A stretch of 25,819 bases of DNA from Acanthamoeba castellanii str. Neff. Its lineage: Eukaryota; Discosea; Longamoebia; Acanthamoebidae. Below, one piece after another: positions 8,150-16,632 of the stretch. Below the pieces are notes generated by a model that searched no databases, was not told the origin of the DNA, and saw only the letters and a program-made list of their open reading frames with translations. How positions within the stretch are numbered: the first letter of the stretch is position 1; every line of letters starts with the position of its first letter. The stretch is from positions 162,299-188,117 of the forward strand of contig NW_004457486.1 of assembly GCF_000313135.1 (NCBI RefSeq). The letters are read 5' to 3'. The position numbers and the translations under genes were made by a program.

Positions 8150-8221
8150 GATTCCGTGGTGCAACGGTAGCACGCAAGCCTAACACGCTTGAGGTCGCGA
8201 GATCAACACTCGCCGGAATCA
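8150..8221 (+). tRNA. tRNA-Val (anticodon AAC)
   Basis: A 72-base cloverleaf. Acceptor GATTCCG pairs with CGGAATC (8214-8220), with discriminator A at 8221. The D stem GTGC/GCAC encloses AACGGTA. The anticodon stem CAAGC/GCTTG encloses CTAACAC with anticodon AAC, read as valine. The T stem GCGAG/CTCGC is perfect but the loop is ATCAACA instead of the near-universal TTCxAxx, so position 54 is A. A T5 run follows at once. Its last 19 bases lie antisense to the end of the phosphatase coding sequence. Confidence 0.9.
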
Positions 8222-9081
8222 TTTTTGTCTTTTACCACCGGAGCAGCCCGATTTTTGACGTGGCGGGAGAGCACCCCCTGTCTGCGGGCGGTGGCGTGCG
8301 CTGGTGTGTCGCCGTCGAGGCTGCACCGCATGCCCTCCCAGAGTCGCAGCTGCTCCTCGAACTTGCTGCTGATCTGCGGCCGATGGGTGCGCACGTGGTA
8401 CTTTGCGTCGGCGAACGACCACCCGTTGGCCTCCATAAGATACGCCTGCATACACCCGGTTGTGGTGCTCGTCACTTCTTTGTACATCACAACGCAATGC
8501 CAAGGCCTGAGCAGCAGACGCACAATTACAAACGACGCGCTCCTCGAGACTCCATTCGCGCTGGTGCGGAAAAGAATACAACAATCGCTGTGGTGAGTAC
8601 GGGCAAGGAGCAATGAGCAGCTGGGTATTGGGCGCACCAGTGCACAAGTACGCAGCCGCCAGATGCGATGGCATCGCTGATGAAGCGGCTGGCCTCAGGG
8701 AACAGCGGGATGATGGGCCAGCCGGGCAAGTCCGCGATGTGGTACTGGAGGTAGACCAGATCCTGCGCAAGCGGCCACCAACCCCAACCTCACGGGGTGA
8801 GCTACTACTTTACTTTTCTCTGGGCGTAACAAGACCAGGAAAGGCCGCGCACCTCGGCGTAGAGGCGGTGGGTGAAGCCGGCGATCATGGCGGGGGTGAG
8901 CACGTGGGTGATGCCCTGCGCCTTGAGCTCCTCCAACGGGGCTGCAATGTTCAAGAAACCCCAAACATGAAGAAACCCCGTTACACACTTGCTGTGGTGA
9001 TTTGGGGGTACCTGTGGCTGCGCTGGCATTGCCCAACCACAGCTGCTCCGTGATGCGTGATGCGTTGGCCTCGAAGGTCAT
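8203..9081 (-). CDS. Dual-specificity (tyrosine/serine) protein phosphatase
   Basis: Five exons join in phase: 9081-9012, 8941-8853, 8762-8638, 8560-8524 and 8445-8203, encoding 187 residues. The order of motifs is that of a compact DUSP: ITEQLWLGNASAA (start of fold), LKAQGITHVLTP, YLQYHIADLPGWPI (general-acid loop with Asp), FPEASRFISDAIASGG, VLVH, the catalytic P-loop HCANGVSRSAS (Cys and Arg both present), then AYLMEANGWSFADAKYHVRTHRP. The enzyme hydrolyses phosphate from phosphoproteins or possibly other phosphomonoesters; its substrate cannot be told. The codon of the catalytic Cys is split by the 77-base intron 8637-8561. The P-loop exon (8560-8524) is only 37 bases long. The C-terminal tail after EGMRCSLDG is basic and unrecognised. 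The last six codons plus stop lie antisense to tRNA-Val. Confidence 0.92.
8222..8226 (+). terminator. RNA polymerase III T-run terminator
   Basis: TTTTT begins directly after the tRNA-Val discriminator base, followed by GTCTTTT. On the opposite strand this sequence encodes Lys residues of the phosphatase C-terminus. Confidence 0.8.
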
Positions 9082-9208
9082 CTTGCTCCTTGCTCTTGTT
9101 GTGGTGCCAAGCAAGATTACCAGCTTTCTTTCAGTTCATGCATTTATGACAATCGATTCTTTGATTCGATTTATTTGTTGTTTTTTCTTCGCTTGTCCGC
9201 TACGCCCA

Positions 9209-11209
9209 TCATCGTTGGACCACGTAGCGGGGCGCGGTGAAGGAGGAGGTGGATGAAGAAGACGAGGCGCCCGGCGAGGCTGGCGAGGAGGGCGGTGAAG
9301 AGGGAACGGTGGGCGACGACTCAGACGAGTAGGAGACTTGCGCACCAGCGGACTTGCGTGCTGAGTCGTTGGTGGCGCTGCTCTCACTGCCGGAGGCGGA
9401 AGAGGAAGTGGAAGAGGCCGGCGGCGTCGAGGTGGCCACGTTGCGTTGCATGCGGGCGAGCAGCGACTGCGGCAGCCCGAGCTGGCTCATCACCTCCGAC
9501 GGCGATCGAAGCTTCGAGGGCACCGTCGGCAGCGACGGCGGCGACATGCCCAGGCGCGGACTGGCCTGCGAGGGCTGGGACGGACCAGACCCGTTGTTGG
9601 CGGAGGTGGAGGTGGGCGAAGGGGTCGGCTTCTGCTTGAACTGGAAGAGGTGCGACATCAGCGTCGGCGGCGTCGCGGCGGCGGAGGTCGTGGGCGTCGT
9701 CGGGCTCCGCTGTCGCTTGGCTGGCGGCTGACGCGGCGAGAGCGGCGTTCGATACCCGGCGCTGCCGGGCGATGATGGCACGCGCTGCGAGGCGGCCGAA
9801 GGCGCCTGCGAGGGCGACTCGACGGGCGTCGCTGCCGTCGCCGTCGACGGTGATGACGATGCGCGGTGTTGCGCCTGCGCGGTCATCATGGCGTGCATCT
9901 GCTGTTGGTGATGCTGCTGCAGCAGCTCGTGGTAGTAGTGCTGTTGATTCGGGAACGGCCGGAGCGGCACATGCTGTCGCAGGTCGGGCGTCGGCATCGC
10001 CGCACTACCTCCGCCAGCACCACCGCCACCAGGCTGCTGGTGATACTGATGAGAGTACTGTTGGTGGTACTGCTGCTGCTGCTGCTGCTGCCGTCGATGA
10101 TGCTCGGCAGCGGCCGTTGCGTGGTGGGCGCTACGTGCACACCAGACATGGACACGCGCGCATACAATGGAGAAAAATATGCATGGAGAGCCATTTAGAC
10201 AAAGCTAGAGATTATGAAAATAAAATAGAAATCGATAAACATACAGATATGTAACGTACAGAAATATAAAGATTTAGAAAAGTAAAACAGAGTAGCGGCA
10301 CAGAGGGCTATTGGGGGGGGGGGCTTACCCGCTACGCTCCGGAGCGGGCGACGATGCTGGAAAGTGCACCGGCGTGTCCGATCTGCCGTCGCTGCTGCCG
10401 GCGAGAGACGGCGATGACGCGACTTCGTTGGGAGCACCGGCGGCGGCGGCAGTAGAGCGCTTCGTTGTCGACAGCGACAGGAACTGGGCGCGTCGCTTGT
10501 CGAGAAAGAAGTCGAGCAGGGCGTCGATCCACGCGAAGAGGATCGCGAACATGGCCACGGTGCTCGCGCGGTTGCTTTCGAGCCTTCGAAGAACCTGCGC
10601 AGTTTCGTGTGCACCACCGGCGCTTGCGTGAGATAAAAAAAGCGAAAACGACAGAGCTAAGAAAGCGAGAAAAGAGAAAGAGAGCGAAAGAAAGAAAGAG
10701 AAGGAGAGAGGTGCGCTGTTGGCTGACTGACTGACCTGCGAGGAGAAGCAGCGCCACTGCATGCAGAACACGTGCGAATCGGAGAGCAGTTTGACGGTGT
10801 TGCGACTGCCGCCGCTGACGCTGCTGGCGTCGATGGTGGGGTCCGAGAAGGCGTTGGCCGTGCCGTCCTTGTTGGTGAACGGGACCGCAGCGTACCAGGC
10901 CGAGTTGGTGTCCCGATGATCCAGCAACAGGTCCTACGTAGGCACACATCGCACACACCGCGAAACGAATTAGCAGTGTGGGCGCCCAGCGTGGGCGAAC
11001 CGAGAATTAGTTGTGATTACCTTGATGAGATAGGCCTCGACAAACGAAGCGAACCAGTGCTCGATCCGGGACTTGCGCTCCAGCTGGTCGGCGATGAGGC
11101 GGGCAACGAGCACGGGCGAGAACGTGACCACGCCCCAAAGCGACGTCGCCCCGTGTTGGTGCATCATGTCTTTGCACCGATCGCGTTCATCAGTCAGTGA
11201 TTATTAAAC

Positions 11210-11240
<31 letters not shown>

Positions 11241-13731
11241 TACACACTCGACACACAAGAAGACCCGTACCTGTGACGAGATCCTGCGTGTTCAGGTTTC
11301 TCCAATCCTCGAACATCTTCTGGGTGACCAACGCGGTCTCGTTTTCGCTGGTCTTGCTCTTGTCCGCCCAGCCGTTGCCGTCGCTGCCGTCCCGCGATCG
11401 CTTCAACGGATTGCCAAAGCCGGCGGCACCTTCGCTCTCCTGCTTGACCCCGTGTTGAGAGTTGTTGGTGTTGTTGCTCTTCACGCTCCACGCATCGTTG
11501 GAGCTCTCCTCGCCACCGCCACTGCCGCCGGAGCTCAAGTAGTGCTGGTCGTAGTAGCTGCTGTCGCTGTTGTTGGCGGTCCGCGGCCGTTTGGCGTGCG
11601 CCCCACCGTCGGCCGCAAGCGCGATCTGCGCGGCGGCCAGATGAAGGTGCGGGTCGGCGAGGACCTGCGCCACTGGTCGGCCAAGGACGGCCTCATTGAA
11701 CACAGCCGCCAGAAGGCCGCCAAAGTAACAGATTTGCGCGCGAAGCATCATCTCACGCGCGCTGCGCTTTAGCACTGTTGGTGTGTGTGTGGCGCAATCG
11801 TTAGACTGGCACAGTGCACGGTACAGTGCACAGTGCAAGGAGGGGGGGAGCAAGAAAGAAAGAAGCGTACGCGTCATCTTTGGGTGAAAGAGCGAAGGCG
11901 GTAGCGAGCGCGAGGCCGCGTGAAATGTCCAGGACGGCAAAGATTGGGCAAAGCCCAGCACGGCTCTCGCCGAGTCGATGCGGCGGTTGTCGATACCCGC
12001 CACGGCTGCCTCGACGAGCGCCTGGCAGCCCAGCCACAGTCAGTCATCACTTATGAGCCGCGGCTCTGACCACCCACGCTGCACGCGCGCGTCGGGGTCT
12101 ACTGCTCACCTCATAGAAGAGCTTGTCGAAACGAACGACCTGCTCGATCACCGCGTGCAGGGACAGAAGGCGCTGAAATCGACCGACCATCGGCCAGAAG
12201 CGAGCGACGTTCTCCTGCGCAAGGGCGAACAGCCCCTCCCGCGTAGCTCGGTACAGCTCCCTGGATGAGAACAATCGGGAAATCGAATTAGAACGCGCAC
12301 GAGACACACGACGCGACACAGAGCGCACCTGCAGTGAGCTTTGTAGTTCTGGCCGAAGATGTAGACCTCCTCGATGAGCTCGGCATCGGCCTGGTGGGTC
12401 GGCAGATTGAGCTGAAACTCGGGGCACGAGGGCTCGCCCCGCGGCGACGCACTAGGCTGGCACGACGACGTCGTGCTGGGCGACGGCAGCGACGACGGCG
12501 ACGCCCCAGAGCTGGCGAAGTGGAGCGACGACGACGAAGCGTGGCCGGCCGGTATTGTCGACGCAGACGTGGGCGTGGGCGGAGCGAACGAGCCCGCCGA
12601 GGGATGGTGGCCGCCGCCACCGCCCCCGGCTCGAGCCGGAAGCGAGCCCGCGGCCGCCGTCATTGATGTCGACGTCGACGTCGGGCGCTGGTGGAGGTTG
12701 TGCCCATAGTACTGCGGGTTGCTTGAGGGGCCGACTGCGTAGGGAGGAGGAGGTGACGCGGCGGTCCCGCGCGACGCAGGAAAATGCGGAGGTTGCGGCG
12801 GATGCAGCGGCGGCAAGGGAGAGGGAGAGGGCGAGTAGGTGCGCGGGTGGTGCCGCGGCGGCATGAACGACGGCCCGTAGTCCGGCAGCGGCTGGAAGGC
12901 CGAAGCCGACGACGACGAGGTCGGGGTCGGCTGGCCGCCGTAGGCTGGTGGTGGCGGCAGCGCGTGGAATGGGGAGAAGGGCGAAGACGAGGGCGGGTGG
13001 AGGTCCCGCGAGAGCGGGAATGGCAGGTGCGACGGTGTAGTGGTGGTGGTCATCGAGCGGTCATAGTGTCCGCCACCGTTGGAAGGGGTGCTCGTGGTGG
13101 TGGTGGTGGGCTGGACCGTGTCCAGTCCGTCGATCAGGCTGCTGAAGCGCGCCATCGACGCCGACGACGGCGCCAACGGCGGCGGGTGCGCACTGGCACT
13201 GCTGGTGGTGCTAGCCGACGCCGTCATCGGGAACCCGACGATGCCCGACGAGAACGGGTCCATGAGCTTTGAGTGGGCCAAGGCCGAGAGCGAGGCCGAT
13301 GGCGGGTAGGAGCCGGGGCCGGCCGCGCCCCGGGCCTCGTGCGGTAGCGGCGGCGAAAACGACGAGGCGAACTGATGGGACTGGGCGTTCATCGGCTGCA
13401 GCGGGTGGAAGGCCGTGGGCAGCTGCTGCTGCCGCTGGTGCTCGGCCTGCTGGTGCTCGGGCGCCGATGCCGGCAGGTGGCCGCCGCGATGGGGAGCGAT
13501 GGTGCCCTCGCCCTCTACGGAGGTCGTTATCGTGTAGCCGTCGTGGTCGACGTAGGAGGAGGAAGACGATGTCGGCTGCACGGCATCAAGGCAGCTGCCG
13601 AGCGAAGAAGTCGAGGAAGAAGAAGAGGAGAGGGATGGGGCGGGGCTGTCGCTACGCCGGGGCCGGCCGAACATGCGGAGCGGCGGCAGATCGCTGCCGA
13701 GCGGCAAGGGCGACACGGATCGAGGCAGCAT
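9209..13731 (-). CDS. RFX-family-like protein: extended dimerisation region, no visible winged helix
   Basis: Eight exons join in phase: 13731-12329, 12260-12110, 12021-11871, 11774-11271, 11169-11021, 10933-10736, 10594-10329 and 10130-9209, giving 1247 residues. Residues 1 to about 435 are Ser/Pro/Thr-rich low complexity. From about 436 the sequence follows the conserved C-terminal region of RFX transcription factors: EFQLNLP, NYKAHCRELY, ARFWPMVGRFQRLL, VVRFDKLFYEALVE, VLGFAQSLPSW, LRAQICYFGGLLAAV, WFASFVEAYLIK, and CMQWRCFSSQVLRRLESNRA. In animals this part mediates dimerisation. No RFX DNA-binding domain is readable in the gene or just upstream. An Asn/Ser/Gly-rich insert with basic clusters (KRPRT, LKRSRDG; possible nuclear signals) interrupts the region at about 630-710. 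The tail (about 940-1247) is Gln/His then Ser/Pro-rich with QQQQQQQ. A stop precedes the ATG at 13731. RFX assignment is from remembered family patterns. Confidence 0.8.
10071..10092. repeat. CAG/CTG trinucleotide run (poly-Gln coding)
   Basis: Seven consecutive CAG codons on the minus strand, in the last exon of the RFX-like gene. They encode a Gln run followed by further Gln/His/Tyr-rich sequence. Confidence 0.9.
10313..10323. repeat. Eleven-G homopolymer next to a splice donor
   Basis: On the minus strand this reads GTAAG followed by a run of C, so the homopolymer starts a few bases into the 10328-10131 intron of the RFX-like gene. It is a likely length-variable site. Confidence 0.85.
11209..11238. 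repeat. AC microsatellite in intron
   Basis: (AC)n tract of about 15 units inside the 11270-11170 intron of the RFX-like gene. It reads as GT repeats in the transcript. Confidence 0.9.
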
Positions 13732-14857
13732 GCTACGAGATTATTCGCGCGCGGGGGCGGGGCGGCTGAATCCCCAGAGAGAGATTCGCTATCACCCTTA
13801 TGGGTCCGTGCTCGTTGATGTCCTTCCTGAAGGAAATCACACGGATTGGAGAAGCGAGATGCTGATCAACGGCCGTGCCATTAAATGGATGAAAATTGGA
13901 GTACGAAACGAAATGGAATGAAAGAATGGAGAGAGAGAACGAGGCCGACATGGCGGTTGGTGTGGTCGTCCGTACCCCTTCACGCGTGCCGGTGTTGCAG
14001 GGTTCCAATCTTGCCAAGTCTTTATCTAGAGCGCACGGGGGTGCTCTTCTCTGCTACTCAAGTCTCGTCACAGGTTGCTGCTGTTCCTGGGTCTGCCTGC
14101 ATATTTCCAGCAATTTCCCGACATTCCATGAGAAATCTGGAACAACCATTCACATGCTGACCCCCATGTTCAGCATAATGTGCAATAAATATCACTATGT
14201 GTGCAAAGCGTATTGCTTAATAAAAAATGTAGAAAAATAAGGTCATAACAGCCAACAATAGGACCTAAGGCAGCACAGAAGGGCAAGCTGTCTTGCACCA
14301 GCCATGGAGGGGTCTGTCCCCCCCCACAAGAAATCTCAACCGAAAAACGCCCAGAGGCGGGGAATTTCAAACTTTAGCAAATAAGCGTGATTACACGATC
14401 TCGTGGCCCATTGGCCGAGTGTGTGCTTCTGTTTTCGCGGGTGTCGACTGCTCTATCGGGCCTTTGGGGTGCTTTGTGGGCTGTGATGAAACTACGTTCC
14501 TACCCCCGCCCCGTAGCGCCAGGAGAAGCGTCACGAAGCCGCAGTCAGACTGAGAGCTGCACGCGCACTGTATCCCTCCGATACCACCTCTTCCACTTCA
14601 ACCGGCCGGTGTGCGTGTCGCAGGTCCTGACTGAGCGCGGCGGAGCGGGGCTACGCAAAGAGAGGTCGTTAGTTACCCCAACGAAACTCGAACTCGGCAG
14701 TAACGCGGCCACAGGAGCAACGCCAGGTGCCAGGGGAAAAGAACTGACAACCGCCGCAACCGCCCATAGCACACTCTACCACTCGCCGCATCCACTGCTC
14801 GACCGCCGCACACGACAGCGCTTGGCAGAGGAAGAAAATCTAGATTCACACAAAAAG
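13732..14857. other. Divergent intergenic region, RFX-like / Ser-Thr-rich gene
   Basis: About 1.1 kb between two divergent starts. Positions 13780-14260 are AT-richer with no coding signal on either strand. Short hairpins occur at 14284-14297 (GCAAG/CTTGC) and 14309-14324 (GGGG/CCCC around TCTGT). From 14387 onward one plus-strand frame stays open into the Ser/Thr-rich gene, with an in-frame ATG at 14486. Its composition before 14858 (mixed Arg, Ser, Leu, Cys) does not look like the protein that follows. I regard it as leader. A B-box-like word near 14000 does not make a tRNA. Confidence 0.55.
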
Positions 14858-15853
14858 ATGGACGACCACGACCCGCCTGGGGGATACCATAACCCCTATC
14901 GCCCCTCCTCGGAACTCCCCGAGTACCACGACATGGACATGGACTCCTCGGATGCGATGGACACCGCCCCCACTACGACCTCTTCAACCTCCTCTCCTCC
15001 AATCTTTGCGTCATCTTCATCTAGTACCTCGGCCTCTTCTTTTTCATCTTCTTCTTCGGCCCCTCGACCTTCCACGTCGAGCAGCAGCACGTTCGATCAA
15101 ACCACGTCCACCATGTCGACAATACCCACACCCACCACTTCCACCCGCTCCTCTTCTTCATCATCTTCGCGTTCATCTTCATCTTCATCATCTTCAACCA
15201 CCGCCACCGCCACCGCCACTGGCGCACCACCCCCGAACAACGCCACAGAAGCCGCGCTGACTCGACACTCGGCCCTGCTCGCTCAACTCCGCCGACGGAG
15301 GCACCAGCACCTCAACAACTACAACAGCGCCAATGGCGGACGTGACAACACCCTCGGCGCGTCGGAGACGTGGCCGCCTCAGGGCCTCTTCCCGTCGGGC
15401 GGCCGCGGTGGGATGGTAGGCGACGGCGAGGCTGCGCCGGTGGACCGGGACGAGGTGGAGGCCTGGCTGCGGCGCCAGCTGCTCGAGGTGGTGCGCCAGA
15501 AGTCGGCGCGCTGGGGCATCGACTTCGCGTCGGACCCGATCGAGCGCATCGCCTCGGTGGTGCTGTCCGAGGAGGGCCTCATGCCGTCGGATCTCGAGCT
15601 GGAGCCGCCACCGCCGCCTCACCTCCTCTTCAACAGCCACCTGAGCGTCGGCGTGAGCGACAGCACCGCAGTTGGCGGCGCTCAATCTTTTTCTACATCT
15701 TCATCTACGACGACTCCATCTTCGACTTCGAGTTCCGCATCTACAACGACGTCGAGTTCCAGTTCGACAACGACACCGTCGTCTTCCTCGGGATATGACC
15801 ACTCCTCGGTGTGCGACGTGCAGCGGACCGGCAGCAAGAGGCCACAAAGATGA
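14858..15853 (+). CDS. Ser/Thr-rich low-complexity protein, unknown function
   Basis: A single open frame of 331 residues from ATG at 14858 (CAAAAAGATGG), ending at TGA 15851-15853. The N-terminus is acidic and Pro/Tyr-containing (MDDHDPPGGYHNPYRP, then YHDMDMDSSDAMD). Residues about 48-130 are almost pure Ser/Thr with few charges. A basic stretch RRRRHQH follows. Residues about 192-250 are the only well-mixed part: a predicted helical segment with EVEAWLRRQLLEVVRQKSARWG and IERIASVVLSEEGLMPSDLELE (given here in two pieces). A second Ser/Thr tract and a basic end (GSKRPQR) finish it. The compact segment could be an interaction helix pair. No known domain is recognised. A start at the in-frame ATG 14486 would add 124 residues. 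It lies divergent from the RFX-like gene. Confidence 0.7.
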   Translation: MDDHDPPGGYHNPYRPSSELPEYHDMDMDSSDAMDTAPTTTSSTSSPPIFASSSSSTSASSFSSSSSAPRPSTSSSSTFDQTTSTMSTIPTPTTSTRSSSSSSSRSSSSSSSSTTATATATGAPPPNNATEAALTRHSALLAQLRRRRHQHLNNYNSANGGRDNTLGASETWPPQGLFPSGGRGGMVGDGEAAPVDRDEVEAWLRRQLLEVVRQKSARWGIDFASDPIERIASVVLSEEGLMPSDLELEPPPPPHLLFNSHLSVGVSDSTAVGGAQSFSTSSSTTTPSSTSSSASTTTSSSSSTTTPSSSSGYDHSSVCDVQRTGSKRPQR

Positions 15854-16632
15854 CGACGTAGTCGCATCTACGGAGCCATGTCAGTGTACAAAATCAAACT
15901 CAACTATGTACTTTTATTCTTTTTGTTGTTATTGTTGAGAGAACACGCTCGGAGGGTACACTCTAAGATCTGTTTGAATCTAAAGCACTACCATCTTCCA
16001 CTTGGCCAAACCACCACCTGGTCGGGTAAACTGGGCCTGTCGGGTTGCGCCGCACTGAGAGTTACTGACCTCACGGTGAGTGAACAAAGGCTCTAGAGAC
16101 CACCATGGCGATGAAGAACAGGACTGAACTTCTTCTTCGCCTCGGAAACTTCCTTTTGGATTTTGAATGTAGGCAACATCCGCCAATCACCATACGTTGC
16201 GTCTGTTTCGCCCGCACGAACCTTTTTCGAAGTGTCCCTTACAGCACTTGAGGCGGCAGAGGTATAGGACGAAGTCGGCGTCCGTGGCCCCTTGTGTGCT
16301 TGTACGGGTAGTCTTCTGCCCATTCGGTCCGGCTCACTGCCGATCCCGACCACCGTGTACGTTTTGGCAAAGGCGGGGCCTTGCGCATGAACCCTGGCTT
16401 TCCCCAACACTTGGCTCTGCGTGTTTGCCGTGTCCGTTAACTGCGAAGTGGGTACCTTTCCTCCTGGACTTTTGCTGCCTGAAGCGCAGGAGCACTGTCC
16501 GCACCATACCGTAGCTGCCCCGTCGACTTCGTGCAAGCCCAAGTTTGGAAAGACAAAGATGAAACGAGAAAAGCTCTTTTCTTTGGTATTTAAGAAAATA
16601 AATATTTGTTTTTGTCTGGCCTCTTCATCACG
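15854..16632. other. Intergenic region with unresolved minus-strand open frame
   Basis: About 780 bases. Positions 15890-15960 are AT-rich and probably the 3' end of the preceding gene. A minus-strand frame is open over 16641-16093 and includes a plausible stretch (VVGIGSEPDRMG, then RRLPVQAHKGPR), but no start, splice pattern or family supports it. In another minus frame around 16240-16200 there is a Cys-rich run (YLCRLKCCKGHFEKGSCG) close to a GTAAGG donor-like site. On the plus strand ACCACCATGG at 16101-16108 opens only 43 codons. The last 100 bases are the likely promoter of the downstream oxidoreductase gene. Confidence 0.45.

Noticed and set aside
11782..11870. Coding sequence between two RFX-like exons (Leu/Ser-rich continuous frame)
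   Set aside because: The frame is open, but it is pyrimidine-rich, begins at GTACGC, ends at CCAACAG and its removal restores the family spacing, so it is treated as an intron.
12784..13818. Long plus-strand Arg/Gly-rich open frames
   Set aside because: They are antisense shadows of the Ser/Pro-rich first exon of the RFX-like gene, which has a low stop frequency because of GC content.
13975..14020. B-box-like sequence GGGTTCCAATC suggesting a third tRNA
   Set aside because: The T loop would be eight bases and no acceptor, D or anticodon stem can be formed around it.
14284..14325. Two short hairpins as a structured RNA
   Set aside because: Stems are four to five bases, too short to support an RNA gene.
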